Positions 20,683 through 29,487 of a DNA stretch of 64,000 bases are shown in pieces. Source of the DNA: VMGX01 sp041658885 (GTDB lineage Bacteria > Patescibacteriota > Minisyncoccia > Phycocordibacterales > 21-14-all-36-13); the NCBI GenBank assembly GCA_041658885.1, contig JBAZZJ010000001.1, positions 124,001 to 188,000 on the forward strand, in the 5' to 3' direction. A program made the position numbers and the translations under genes. The notes below the pieces were generated by a model. It made no database searches, had not been told where the DNA came from, and saw only the letters and a list, made by a program, of their open reading frames with translations. Position 1 is the stretch's first letter, and each line of letters begins with the position of its first letter.

Positions 20683-20885
20683 TAACCCCGTGAACCCCGT
20701 AGTAGAAAATGGCATTACGGGAAAGAATATTAAAATAATAGAAATTTATGAAACAGAATTTATTAACATTAACAACAAAAATGGCCGTGCTCTTTTAGAG
20801 CAATGTCATTTTTCACTACAGGGTGAAAGCGCAAGAATTACGACCCCAGTGAAATATCTTTCAGATTTCACGGGGCGAGAAGTGG
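20683..20885 (+). repeat. nested CCCC palindromic elements before alaS
   Basis: An outer pair, ACCCCGTAGTAGAAAATG with CATTTTTCACTACAGGGT, encloses AATGGCCGTGCTCTTTTAGA and other hairpins. A second element, ACCCCAGTGAAATATC/GATTTCACGGGGCGAGAAG, follows. An open frame of 78 codons over this stretch is judged a by-product of the repeats. Confidence 0.7.
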
Positions 20886-20932
20886 TAATGTTACTTTTAA
20901 CAAATAAAATGGATTTTTTAATTTAATACAAC

Positions 20933-22786
20933 ATGAGAGCAGATGAATTACGACAAAAATATTTAAATTTTTTTAAAAAGCGTGGACATGCGGTTATTTC
21001 TTCTGCATCTTTAATTCCTGAAAATGACCCATCCGTTTTATTTACAACTGCTGGGATGCACCCACTCGTTCCATACTTAATGGGTGAAAAACATCCTTCT
21101 GGTAATAAATTAACGAGTATTCAGAAATGTATAAGGACGGGAGATATTGAAGAAGTTGGAAATGAGACTCATCATACCTTTTTTGAAATGCTTGGAAATT
21201 GGTCTCTTGGTGAATACTTCAAAAAGGAAGCGATTGAGATGAGTTTGGAATTTTTAACAAACGAATTAAAACTTAAAAAAGAAAAATTAGCTTTTAGTGT
21301 TTTTGAAGGAGACAAAGATGCTCCATTTGATAAAGGAGCATTTGAAATTTGGCAAAGCTTAGGAATATCAGAAAAAAGAATAAAAAAACTTCCCAAAAAA
21401 GATAATTGGTGGGGTCCAGTTGGAGAGACCGGTCCGTGTGGTCCTGATACTGAAATGTTTTATTGGTCTGATTTAGAAGTTGAGTCTCCAAGTGAGTTTA
21501 ATCCTAGTGATAAAAGATGGGTTGAAATTTGGAACGATGTTTTTATGGAATTTAATAAGATAAAAATTGCCAATAAAATAACTACAGGAGGTAGACTATA
21601 TAGCAGTAGTTTAGATGAAAATATTTTAGAAAAAGACAAAAAGTTTATTGAAATTCTTTATAAATTTGAACCACTAAAACAAAAAAATGTTGATACTGGA
21701 ATGGGACTTGAAAGAACACTCGCAGTTATAAATAGATTTGATGATAATTACAAAACAGAATTATTTCTACCAATTATTGAAAAGATAGAAAAACTGTCCG
21801 GCAAAAAATATGATGAAAACAAAAAAGAAATGAGAATTATTGCTGACCACATAAAAGCAGGCGTGATGATTTTAGGAGATGAAAGAGGAATTATTCCTTC
21901 AAACACAGGGCATGGATACGTTTTAAGAAGACTTATTCGCAGAGCTGTGAGATATGCAAAAATTTTAGGAATAGAGAAAAATTTTACAGCTGATTTATTT
22001 GAACCAATCATAAAAATTTACAAAGATATTTATCCTGAAATTAAAAAGAACCAAGATTTTATAAACAGAGAACTAGAGGCTGAAGAAAATAAATTTAGAA
22101 AAACACTTGAACAAGGAGAAAAATTATTCTCAAAAATGTCTGAGAGTAAAAATATTTCTGGCAAAGATGCATTTTTGCTTTTTTCTACATATGGGTTTCC
22201 TTTTGAATTAACTCAAGAATTAGCTCAAGAAAAAAGTTTTAGTATAAATATAGAAGAATTTAATGAAGAAATGAGAAAACATCAAGATCTCTCAAGGACA
22301 TCTTCTATTGGAATGTTTAAAGGAGGTCTTGCGGACGCAGGCGAAGAAACTAAAAAATTGCATACAACAGCTCATTTGATGTTGCAGGCAATGAGAATTA
22401 TTTTAGGAAATCATATTGAGCAAAAGGGAAGCAATATTACATCCGAAAGATTAAGATTTGATTTTTCTCACCCACAGAAACTTTCAGATGAAGAAAAAGA
22501 AAAAATAGAAAAAATTGTAAATGAACAAATAGAAAAGAAACTGCCAGTTTGGTTTGAAGAAATGAGTTTAGACGAAGCTAAAAAAATTGGAGCAACTGGA
22601 GTTTTTGAACACAAATATGGAGATAGAGTTAAGGTTTATTTTATTGGTAAAGAAAATGATAATTTCAGTAGGGAAATTTGTGGAGGACCTCATATTGAAA
22701 ATACTTCTGAATTAGGAAGTTTCAAAATCTTAAAAGAAGAATCTGTTTCTGCTGGAGTTCGTAGAATAAAAGCAGTTTTGGAGTAA
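20933..22786 (+). CDS. alaS: alanyl-tRNA synthetase, shortened
   Basis: Charges tRNA-Ala. The catalytic domain begins MRADELRQKYLNFFKKRGH and includes FTTAGMHPLVPYLMG and GNWSLGEYFKKE, then the tRNA-recognition helices. The editing site is present, with HTTAH and CGGPH supplying the zinc or editing ligands. The protein ends just after the editing domain (GVRRIKAVLE) at 617 aa, against about 875 in E. coli, so the C-Ala dimerisation/tRNA-binding domain is missing. Absence of C-Ala is a plausible genome-reduction trait. No T-box leader is seen. Confidence 0.95.
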   Translation: MRADELRQKYLNFFKKRGHAVISSASLIPENDPSVLFTTAGMHPLVPYLMGEKHPSGNKLTSIQKCIRTGDIEEVGNETHHTFFEMLGNWSLGEYFKKEAIEMSLEFLTNELKLKKEKLAFSVFEGDKDAPFDKGAFEIWQSLGISEKRIKKLPKKDNWWGPVGETGPCGPDTEMFYWSDLEVESPSEFNPSDKRWVEIWNDVFMEFNKIKIANKITTGGRLYSSSLDENILEKDKKFIEILYKFEPLKQKNVDTGMGLERTLAVINRFDDNYKTELFLPIIEKIEKLSGKKYDENKKEMRIIADHIKAGVMILGDERGIIPSNTGHGYVLRRLIRRAVRYAKILGIEKNFTADLFEPIIKIYKDIYPEIKKNQDFINRELEAEENKFRKTLEQGEKLFSKMSESKNISGKDAFLLFSTYGFPFELTQELAQEKSFSINIEEFNEEMRKHQDLSRTSSIGMFKGGLADAGEETKKLHTTAHLMLQAMRIILGNHIEQKGSNITSERLRFDFSHPQKLSDEEKEKIEKIVNEQIEKKLPVWFEEMSLDEAKKIGATGVFEHKYGDRVKVYFIGKENDNFSREICGGPHIENTSELGSFKILKEESVSAGVRRIKAVLE

Positions 22787-22802
22787 AGTAATAAAAAACA
22801 AA

Positions 22803-22971
22803 ATTCTCAAAATCTGTAGTCCATCCCTACTTTTGTTTCTGATTATAAGTCTAATTTTTAAATTAGAAATCTTTCTTTGGGTTTAATAATTTAATGAGAA
22901 TAAGCTACAAAAGTAGAGAGGGATTCTCAAAAAATATAGTCGCTTCACTTCTTATTTTTTGGAAAAAACAA
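22803..22971 (+). repeat. structured repeat, copy 2 (diverged stems)
   Basis: Shares the end block GGGATTCTCAAAAAATATAG followed by TCGCTTCACTTCTTATTTTT with 39920-40110 and, inverted, 4513-4702. The outer stem is different in sequence but still pairs: CCCTACTTTTGT with ACAAAAGTAGAGAGGG. An inner hairpin, CTAATTTTTAAATTAG, replaces the GCAACGCA stem. Confidence 0.75.
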
Positions 22972-23000
22972 AATCCCGTTTTTGATTGACGGGATTTTTT
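22972..23000. terminator. terminator after alaS and the structured repeat
   Basis: AAATCCCGT/ACGGGATTT hairpin with TTTTT; the opposite strand also has a T-rich exit. Confidence 0.75.
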
Positions 23001-23004
23001 AAAC

Positions 23005-23259
23005 TTGATTGATCAAAAAATATTAACCAACCGTGGTTTAAGGACGATTGGCGTACTATTATTTTTACTAGCGCTTGTTGGAGCTCTATATTGCTCCAAT
23101 TTGTTGAAAGATGAAAATGTAGACGAATTTTTGCTTGGCAACTCTGTTTTAGTTATACCAGAATTGTTTTTGTTATTGGGGATTCGGCTGTTGTCACTCA
23201 CATGTCTCTCCTTTTTTAAACGTTTGATCAATCCGAGTTCTATTAAGGGAACTCTCTGA
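23005..23259 (+). CDS. possible small membrane protein, 84 aa
   Basis: Doubtful gene. An open frame with a TTG start and no SD encodes two hydrophobic stretches (GVLLFLLALVGALYCSNLL and VLVIPELFLLLGIRLLSL). A competing minus-strand frame of 104 codons covers the same DNA. The hydrophobic pattern favours the plus strand, but expression is not supported by a promoter or SD. Confidence 0.3.
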   Translation: MIDQKILTNRGLRTIGVLLFLLALVGALYCSNLLKDENVDEFLLGNSVLVIPELFLLLGIRLLSLTCLSFFKRLINPSSIKGTL

Positions 23260-23368
23260 TAGAGATTATTACATGGTTTATAAAAAAGTGCAATATCAAT
23301 TAAAAAATAAGCATTATGTCTCCACACTTTTGTGATTGTCTATTTATATTGCGTGTTATAATTGGGTC

Positions 23369-24556
23369 ATGAGATCCGAAAGGGAAACTAATTTAATTAT
23401 AGATATAGGAAGTGGAAGTGTTGCCACGGCAGTAGTTTCTATTTCTACTGACATAAATCTTGCCCCACAAATTCTTTATATCAGTAGAAAGGAAATAAAA
23501 TACTATGGTGGTTTAAATTCAAGACGTTTTTTGTTTTCAATGATAACGGCACTTGAAGGAAGTTTATCCGATATTCAAAAAGATTTTATTTCAAAAGGAA
23601 AAAATATAAAAATAAATAACATCCATTGTTTTTTTTCTTCACTCTGGCATATTTCTCAAATGAGAGTTTTAAAAAGTGAAAGTATAAAAGAAATAAAAAT
23701 AACAAAATCTATCATAAATAAAATGATAGAAGATGGAGAAAAGAATTTTGAATTATGCCAGACAAAAGATAATAAAACAGATTTTTCTAAAAATGATATT
23801 CAAATAATTGAAAAGAAAATAATGCAGATAAAATTAAACGGTTATGAAACTGCCGATCCGTATCACAAAATAGCAAAAACCATTGAGATGGATTTTTTTA
23901 TAAGCTCAGTTTCAAAAAATATAATTAAAATATTTGAGGATTCATTATTTAGATTTTTTAATGATACTAAAATTTATTATCACACATTTGTTAATTCAGT
24001 CTTTACGACTCTTAGAGATTTAAATTCTTCAATAGATGATTATATTTTTTTGGATATAAGCGGGGAAATTACAGAAGTCGCGATTGTAAAAAATGGTGTC
24101 TTATTTGACTCGGTATCTTTTCCTCTTGGGAAAAATACTATGGTAAGAAAACTTTCTGAAACACTTGAGACAAACAAAGAAGAAGCTTTGTCTAGAATCT
24201 CACTATATAAGTCTGATAATTTAGTAGAATTTTCAAAAAGTAAAATATCAAAAGCAATAGATGACACGATGAGAGACTGGCATCAATTACTTGATTTATC
24301 AATTAAAAAACTATTATCAAATATAGCATTACCACAAGTGGTATTTTTTATGTCAGATGACGATATAAAAACTTTAATAGGAGATTTTATAAAGCTATAT
24401 AAATTTGATGATATAGATACTTTCGGGAAATTAGTTGAAATTAAATTTATAGAAAATGAGGTTTTTGATAAACACATAGTATACCAAGATAATATTTCTA
24501 GGGATCAATTTTTATCTTTGGAGACAGTGTTTTTAAATAAAATAAAAAACCTTTAA
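23369..24556 (+). CDS. FtsA/PilM-like actin-fold ATPase
   Basis: 395 aa. The N-terminal LIIDIGSGSVATAVVSIS fits the phosphate-1 loop of the actin/HSP70 ATPase fold, and FLDISGEITEVAIVKNG fits phosphate-2. The middle region is consistent with the extra subdomain of FtsA/PilM. It probably organises a membrane-bound assembly together with the next gene, which encodes a one-pass membrane protein. TATAAT at 23357-23362 ends 6 nt before ATG 23369, which decides the start over an upstream in-frame codon at 23336. Confidence 0.7.
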   Translation: MRSERETNLIIDIGSGSVATAVVSISTDINLAPQILYISRKEIKYYGGLNSRRFLFSMITALEGSLSDIQKDFISKGKNIKINNIHCFFSSLWHISQMRVLKSESIKEIKITKSIINKMIEDGEKNFELCQTKDNKTDFSKNDIQIIEKKIMQIKLNGYETADPYHKIAKTIEMDFFISSVSKNIIKIFEDSLFRFFNDTKIYYHTFVNSVFTTLRDLNSSIDDYIFLDISGEITEVAIVKNGVLFDSVSFPLGKNTMVRKLSETLETNKEEALSRISLYKSDNLVEFSKSKISKAIDDTMRDWHQLLDLSIKKLLSNIALPQVVFFMSDDDIKTLIGDFIKLYKFDDIDTFGKLVEIKFIENEVFDKHIVYQDNISRDQFLSLETVFLNKIKNL

Positions 24557-24586
24557 TAATTATTAGTTTTAAGTTATAATGAAAAC

Positions 24587-25858
24587 ATGGCAAAAAGAAT
24601 ATTAGACGACATAATTTCTACGGGTAAGAACTCAATCAGACGAGTATCTCTTAACAGAGAGGAATCAAGAAACAAAGCCGATGTAGAAATTCCATCACCT
24701 CCAAAAATTAGAAGAGAAAAAAGAGCCTCATCTTTTGGGTTGTGGTTTGTTGCTTTAATAATAATAGTTTTTTTATTTTTCTTGTTTTCAATATTTTTCT
24801 CTGGAGCAAAGGTTCTAGTTTATCCACAAAAGGCATCTGTTCAACTTGACGAGAATTTTGTTTTAACAAAAGATATTGAAAAGTTAGATGCAATTCAGTA
24901 TGAAATTATGACTCTTAATAAAGAGGGTTCAAAAACAGTTAAAGCAAAGGGGGAAGAATATGTTGAAGAGAATGCGTCTGGAACCATAACTGTATTTAAT
25001 AATTTTGATTCAAAAGACCAAAGACTTATAAAAAACACGAGATTTGAGTCTTCAGATGGGTTAATTTACAGGATAAGAAATTCAATAGTAGTCCCCGGTA
25101 TAAAACAAGTAAATGGAAAATCTGTTCCTGGAAGTGTTGATGTTAAAGTTTATGCTGACGAACCGGGAGAAAAGTATAATATAGGTTTGGCTGATTTTAC
25201 TATTCCGGGATTTAAAGGAGACCCAAGATTTAATAAGTTTTATGCTAGATCAAAAACAAACATGGTTGGTGGTTTTGTTGGGAATATAAAGATAGTTTCT
25301 GATGTTGATAAAGAAACAGTTGTAAATCAAATACATTCAGAAATAGAAAAAGAAATTTTAGCTGAGATTCAATCTCAAATTCCAAAAGATTTTATTCTTT
25401 TTAACGATTTAATTAAAATTACTTTTGAACCATTGCCAAATTCAAATATGGATAGCGATACAGTTCTTATAAAAGAAAAGACAATTTTGTCTGCGGTTAT
25501 TTTGAGCAAAATAGAATTAGCAAAATTCATAGCTCAAGCCAAGATTGAAAAATATACAGGAGAAGATGTTGAGGTATTGAATTTAGATAAATTAACGATT
25601 TCAGTTGTTGATAAAGATATTGATATTTCTAAAAAAGGAGACATCAATATAAACATAAAAGGAGATGCCCAAATTATATGGATTTATGATGAAGATATGT
25701 TGAAGGCCGATTTGATAGGCAAAAATAAGGGGGATTTTGACGTTATTTTGTCTAAATATAAGGGAATTGATAAGGCTGAATTGGTATTAAGACCATTTTG
25801 GAAAAGAGTATTCCCAGATAATCCAGAAAATATAAAAATAGAAAGAATTTTAAAATAA
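24587..25858 (+). CDS. single-pass membrane protein, partner of the FtsA-like ATPase
   Basis: 423 aa. A basic cytoplasmic N-terminus of about 48 residues (SIRRVSLNREES, KIRREKRA), one membrane helix at about 50-72, then a long extracytoplasmic beta-rich region with repeats of about 90 residues. The stretch around EPGEKYNIGLADFTIPGFKG resembles sequences annotated baseplate-J-like in CPR genomes, by pattern only. TATAAT at 24575-24580 ends 6 nt before ATG, 30 nt after the ATPase gene. Likely a cell-envelope or pilus-related assembly, but this is inference. Confidence 0.6.
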   Translation: MAKRILDDIISTGKNSIRRVSLNREESRNKADVEIPSPPKIRREKRASSFGLWFVALIIIVFLFFLFSIFFSGAKVLVYPQKASVQLDENFVLTKDIEKLDAIQYEIMTLNKEGSKTVKAKGEEYVEENASGTITVFNNFDSKDQRLIKNTRFESSDGLIYRIRNSIVVPGIKQVNGKSVPGSVDVKVYADEPGEKYNIGLADFTIPGFKGDPRFNKFYARSKTNMVGGFVGNIKIVSDVDKETVVNQIHSEIEKEILAEIQSQIPKDFILFNDLIKITFEPLPNSNMDSDTVLIKEKTILSAVILSKIELAKFIAQAKIEKYTGEDVEVLNLDKLTISVVDKDIDISKKGDININIKGDAQIIWIYDEDMLKADLIGKNKGDFDVILSKYKGIDKAELVLRPFWKRVFPDNPENIKIERILK

Positions 25859-25938
25859 ATTATAAATTTGTAAAGTTATACCATTAAAAAGTTGACTTAA
25901 TAGTGGGTTTTTTGGTAATATACCCCATTGTCATTCTA

Positions 25939-26160
25939 ATGAATATAAAAAAGGAACAACCAGAAAAAGTATATGGTGTAGTCATTGAGGCTATGCCGAA
26001 TACAATTTTTAGAGTCAAACTTCAAAATAGTAATGACGAAAATATAGCCTATTTATCTGGCAAAATGAGAAAGAATAGGATTAAAATTATGGTGGGAGAT
26101 AAGGTCCTTATCGAATTAGATAAATATGGCGGGAAAGGAAGAATAGTTCAGAGAAGTTAA
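25939..26160 (+). CDS. infA: translation initiation factor IF-1
   Basis: 73 aa, one S1-like OB fold: VYGVVIEAMPNTIFRVKLQN, LSGKMRKNRIKIMVGDKVLI. It binds the ribosomal A site during initiation. ATG 25939 gives the family length; an in-frame start at 25903 would add an unrelated hydrophobic peptide. A weak promoter (TTGACT 25892-25897, TAATAT 25916-25921) may begin the ribosomal block here. Confidence 0.93.
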   Translation: MNIKKEQPEKVYGVVIEAMPNTIFRVKLQNSNDENIAYLSGKMRKNRIKIMVGDKVLIELDKYGGKGRIVQRS

Positions 26161-26169
26161 AGTATTTAA

Positions 26170-26283
26170 ATGAAAGTAAAATCATCTGTTAAAAAAAGAT
26201 GTCCAAAATGTAAGACGGTTAGAAGAAAAAATCGTCTTTATGTTATTTGTGATAATCCAAGACATAAACAGAGACAGGGTTAA
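26170..26283 (+). CDS. rpmJ: 50S ribosomal protein L36
   Basis: 37 codons, MKVKSSVKKRCPKCKTVRRK followed by NRLYVICDNPRHKQRQG. The zinc ligands are C11, C14, C27 and H32, as in the C-type L36. It lies 9 nt after infA and 11 nt before rpsM, the classical order. Confidence 0.96.
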   Translation: MKVKSSVKKRCPKCKTVRRKNRLYVICDNPRHKQRQG

Positions 26284-26294
26284 TATTATTTATT

Positions 26295-26675
26295 ATGAGA
26301 ATTTTAGGAATTACAATACCAGATAATAAAAGATTAGAAGTTGCATTAACTGCCGTTTATGGTATTGGCAGACCTAGAGCTGAAGAAATTTTAAAAAAGG
26401 CAAAAGTTGATAAGGGTAAAAAAACAAAGGACCTTAATATTTCAGAAGAAAACGAAATAAGAAAATTGATTGAAAGTTATTCTATAGAGGGAGATTTAAA
26501 AAGAAAAGTTTCTTCAAATATAAAAAGATTGAAAGATATTAAATCATATAAGGGAGTTAGGCATATGAGAAGATTACCAACGAGAGGTCAAAGAACAAAA
26601 ACAAATTCAAGAACCGTTAGAGGAAATGTTAGAAAGACAATGGGTTCTGGAAAAAAGAAAGTAGATAAGAAGTAG
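26295..26675 (+). CDS. rpsM: 30S ribosomal protein S13
   Basis: 126 aa. MRILGITIPDNKRLEVALTA, the HhH region AVYGIGRPRAEEIL, and the C-terminal RHMRRLPTRGQRTKTNSRT are typical. It sits in the small-subunit head and contacts the P-site tRNA. The stop is followed within a few nucleotides by a CAYAATT-tail hairpin, which may attenuate transcription before rpsK. Confidence 0.96.
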   Translation: MRILGITIPDNKRLEVALTAVYGIGRPRAEEILKKAKVDKGKKTKDLNISEENEIRKLIESYSIEGDLKRKVSSNIKRLKDIKSYKGVRHMRRLPTRGQRTKTNSRTVRGNVRKTMGSGKKKVDKK

Positions 26676-26680
26676 TAGAA

Positions 26681-26720
26681 ATTCAAATGCTCTGGGAGAG
26701 CATTTGAATCCACAATTTAA
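26681..26720 (+). repeat. CAYAATT-tail hairpin after rpsM
   Basis: ATTCAAATGCTCT/AGAGCATTTGAAT stem with a GGG loop, tail CCACAATTT. Confidence 0.7.
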
Positions 26721-26820
26721 AAAACATAAGATTTAAAAATAAAATTAAAATTTGTTATAAAAAAGTGGAGCTGGATGATGATTTTCTAAATCTCGCCAAG
26801 GCTCAATAAGAAAATCAATC

Positions 26821-27261
26821 ATGGGTAAAAAAAGAATAGTAAAAAAAACAGGGACAGGAGGATCAATGGATCGTGAAGCAAAAACGCGAGCTCTTTCTAA
26901 GGTTTCAAAAAAAAGAGTTGAGAATGCAATTTTGTCTGTAAAATCTACATACAATAATACATTGGTTACTCTCACAGATATGAAAGGGAACGTAATATCT
27001 TGGTCTTCTTCAGGAGCACTCGGCTTTAAAGGAGCAAAAAAGGGAACTCCCTTTGCTGCAGCAAAAGCCGGTGAGTTGATAGGAGAAAAGGCCAAAATAA
27101 TTGGAGTTAAAGAAATTATTGCAATTGTTAATGGAGTTGGAGCTGGTAGAGAATCAGCAATAAGGGCTTTTATATCAAAAGGAATAAAATTGAATTCTAT
27201 AAAAGATGTAACCCCAATTCCACACAATGGTCCAAAACCTCCTAAAACTAGAAGGGTGTAA
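26821..27261 (+). CDS. rpsK: 30S ribosomal protein S11
   Basis: 146 aa. Family signatures VKSTYNNTLVTLTDMKGNVI, SSGALGFKGAKKGTPFAA and VTPIPHNGPKPPKTRR are present. The first 25 residues (basic, with GTGGSMDREAKT) are a longer N-terminal extension than usual. It is separated from rpsM by 145 nt containing a hairpin repeat. Confidence 0.95.
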   Translation: MGKKRIVKKTGTGGSMDREAKTRALSKVSKKRVENAILSVKSTYNNTLVTLTDMKGNVISWSSSGALGFKGAKKGTPFAAAKAGELIGEKAKIIGVKEIIAIVNGVGAGRESAIRAFISKGIKLNSIKDVTPIPHNGPKPPKTRRV

Positions 27262-27306
27262 ATTTAAATGCTCCTGTGGAGCATTTAAATCCATAATTAA
27301 TTTTTA
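27261..27306 (+). repeat. CAYAATT-tail hairpin after rpsK
   Basis: AATTTAAATGCTC/GAGCATTTAAATT-like stem, tail CCATAATTAATTTTT. Confidence 0.7.
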
Positions 27307-27311
27307 AAAAT

Positions 27312-27932
27312 ATGAAAATAGGTCCAAAATATAAAATTTGTAAAAGATTGGGTTCAGGCGTGTTTGAAAAATGTCAAACAGAGAAATTTGTATTGGCACA
27401 AGCCAAAGCAAGCAAATCAAAAAAGTCAAAGAAAAGACCCAGAGCGATGACAAACTACGGTCGTCAACTTATTGAAAAACAAAAGGCGAGATATACTTAT
27501 GGAATTTCTGAAAACCAATTTGGTAATTACGTAAAAAAATCAATAGCCAAAAAGAATACAAACCCGAGCGAAGAGCTTTTTAAATCTTTGGAAAGAAGAT
27601 TAGATAATGTTATATATCGTCTTGGTTTAGTTAAAACAAGAAGAATGGCAAGACAGACTGTTTCCCACGGACACATTGCTATAGACGGTAAAAGAGTAAA
27701 TATCCCATCTTATAATGTTGGTAAGGGAGAAAAAATTTCTATAAAAAATGAAAGAAAAAGTGCTGGTATCTTTTCAAACTTGGAAAAAGATATAAAAGAT
27801 GCGCCATCTATACCATCGTGGTTATCTTTTGATATTAAAAGCAAAGAAGGAATTGTAAAAGGTGAGCCCGTTTATAATTCTTCCGACTTATTATTTGATT
27901 TAGAATCGGTTATAGAGTTTTATAACCGATAA
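27312..27932 (+). CDS. rpsD: 30S ribosomal protein S4
   Basis: 206 aa. The C-terminal S4 RNA-binding domain is LERRLDNVIYRLGLVKTRRM, then ARQTVSHGHIAIDGKRVNIP. Near the N-terminus KICKRLG and EKCQT keep two cysteines of the zinc-binding form only. A small hairpin (ATCGGTTAT/ATAACCGAT) overlaps the stop. Primary rRNA-binding protein of 30S assembly. Confidence 0.95.
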   Translation: MKIGPKYKICKRLGSGVFEKCQTEKFVLAQAKASKSKKSKKRPRAMTNYGRQLIEKQKARYTYGISENQFGNYVKKSIAKKNTNPSEELFKSLERRLDNVIYRLGLVKTRRMARQTVSHGHIAIDGKRVNIPSYNVGKGEKISIKNERKSAGIFSNLEKDIKDAPSIPSWLSFDIKSKEGIVKGEPVYNSSDLLFDLESVIEFYNR

Positions 27933-27971
27933 AACATAGTACATAGTTTATTATAATTTTTTTAAAAAAAT

Positions 27972-28955
27972 ATGGATTACGATATCATTTTGCCATCACA
28001 GCCAAAGGTTATAAAGGAAGAGGAATTTGAAGGTATATATGAAGTAGAAGGATTGTATCCCGGCTATGGGCATACTTTAGGTAATTCTCTTAGGAGAATT
28101 ATTTTATCTTCATTGCCGGGAGCGGCTATTGTATCTGTAAAAATAGAAGGAGCCGATCATGAATTTACAACATTAGATGGGGTAAGAGAGGATGTTATAA
28201 CTATTCTTTTAAATTTAAAAAGAATAAGAATACAAATGTTCACTGACGAACCACAGATTATCTCTTTAAAGGTTAAGGGAGAAAAAGAAGTGAAGGCAGG
28301 AGACATTGAAGTTCCTGGGCAGGTTAAAATTTTAAATTCAGATTTGGTAATTGCACATTTAACAAGCAAGAGTGCGTCATTAAATATTGAAATGAAAGTA
28401 CAAAGAGGGCTCGGATATGTTCCAAAAGAAGTTATAGAGAAGGACAGAGTTGAAATAGGAACAATTTCTTTAGATGCAATATATAGTCCAATAAGGAGGG
28501 TAAATTATGAAGTGGAAGACATGAGAGTTGGAGAAAAAACTAACTTCAACAGATTAAGAATGTTTATAGAAACAGACGGAACAATGACGCCTAGAGAAGT
28601 TTTTGAAAAATCTATAGAAATAATGATTAGACAATTGAAAGCCATTATAGGATTTCAAGAAACAGAAGAAGAAATTCAAAAAGAATTAAAAAAGGAAGGA
28701 GGGGTTGATGGTGAAAAAGAAGTTAATGAACAAGAAGAGGAAACTGATAAAGAATTTTTCAAAACAAGAATTGAATCACTTGGGTTATCTGTTAGAACAG
28801 AAAATGCACTCAAGAATGCAAGCATAAGAACGGTTGGTGGTTTAATAAGAAAAAGAGAAGAAGATATTTTAGAAATAGATGGGCTGGGTAAAAAGGGATT
28901 AGATGAAATAAAGAAACTTTTGAAGGATAATGGAATTTCTTTGAAGATAGATTAA
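27972..28955 (+). CDS. rpoA: RNA polymerase alpha subunit
   Basis: 327 aa. The N-terminal dimerisation domain (EVEGLYPGYGHTLGNSLRRI, KIEGADHEFTTLDGVREDV) and C-terminal domain (IESLGLSVRTENALKNASI, LEIDGLGKKGLDEIKKLL) are both complete, joined by an acidic linker. TATAAT at 27952-27957 lies 14 nt upstream, so rpoA may have its own start with a leader of about 8 nt. Confidence 0.97.
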   Translation: MDYDIILPSQPKVIKEEEFEGIYEVEGLYPGYGHTLGNSLRRIILSSLPGAAIVSVKIEGADHEFTTLDGVREDVITILLNLKRIRIQMFTDEPQIISLKVKGEKEVKAGDIEVPGQVKILNSDLVIAHLTSKSASLNIEMKVQRGLGYVPKEVIEKDRVEIGTISLDAIYSPIRRVNYEVEDMRVGEKTNFNRLRMFIETDGTMTPREVFEKSIEIMIRQLKAIIGFQETEEEIQKELKKEGGVDGEKEVNEQEEETDKEFFKTRIESLGLSVRTENALKNASIRTVGGLIRKREEDILEIDGLGKKGLDEIKKLLKDNGISLKID

Positions 28956-28997
28956 AACAGGATGAAATCCCATAGTAGAATTTCAAAACAGGATGAG

Positions 28998-29125
28998 TCC
29001 CCACACTAATCTTAATTTCGTTTAAAACAGATTAGTATATAAAATAAGAGTAAGTGGTGGATTCTGGAATCTATAAAAAAACAAATAAGGTCAATATTAT
29101 TAAAATTAAGATTAGTGTGGAGATG
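28998..29125 (+). repeat. CCCCACACTAATC element, copy 1, ending at the rplQ start
   Basis: Arms TCCCCACACTAATCTTAATT and AATTAAGATTAGTGTGGAGA are inverse and the final bases ATG are the rplQ start codon. It contains TATAAA at 29038-29043. A second copy at 29488-29619 ends at the rplM start. The two copies share most of their length, including TCGTTTAAAACAGATTAG and AAGGTCAATATTATTAAAAT. Confidence 0.88.
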
Positions 29126-29473
29126 AGACATCATAACAAAAATAGAAAATTTGGTAGAGAAACTAATCAAAGAAAAGCCTTGATGAGATCTTTGTGTTTG
29201 GCATTAATTAAAAGTGAAAAAATAAAAACGACAGAAGCTAAAGCAAAAGAATTGAGACCAATGATAGAAAAATTAATTACTAGAGGTAAAAATCAAACCT
29301 TAGCTTCAAAGAAATTAATAATTTCAAAATTAGGTCAAAAAACATTATCAAAAAAATTGATAGAAGAAATCTCACCTAAATATAAAGAAAGAAAAGGTGG
29401 ATATACAAGAATTACAAAATTATCCAAAAGAGGAGCAGATTCGAGCCCGATGGCAATTATAGAATTTGTTTAA
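29123..29473 (+). CDS. rplQ: 50S ribosomal protein L17
   Basis: 116 aa. MRHHNKNRKFGRETNQRKAL, MRSLCLALIKSEKIKTTEAK and KRGADSSPMAIIEF are typical. ATG 29123 gives the standard N-terminus. An in-frame GTG at 29054 would add 23 residues encoded by the repeat element, and because a TATAAA lies 10 nt before that GTG, a minor extended form is possible. Confidence 0.94.
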   Translation: MRHHNKNRKFGRETNQRKALMRSLCLALIKSEKIKTTEAKAKELRPMIEKLITRGKNQTLASKKLIISKLGQKTLSKKLIEEISPKYKERKGGYTRITKLSKRGADSSPMAIIEFV

Positions 29474-29487
29474 ATATTTTTATGAAA

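Noticed and set aside
20690..20926. Open frame of 78 codons before alaS
   Set aside because: It is made almost entirely of nested palindromic repeats, has no promoter or SD, and does not resemble a protein family.
23013..23327. Minus-strand frame of 104 codons
   Set aside because: It overlaps a plus-strand frame with a clearer hydrophobic pattern, and composition (runs of Ser/Asn/Lys) is typical of a shadow frame. No SD.
26745..27227. Long minus-strand frame opposite rpsK
   Set aside because: Shadow of S11, whose plus-strand signatures are unambiguous.
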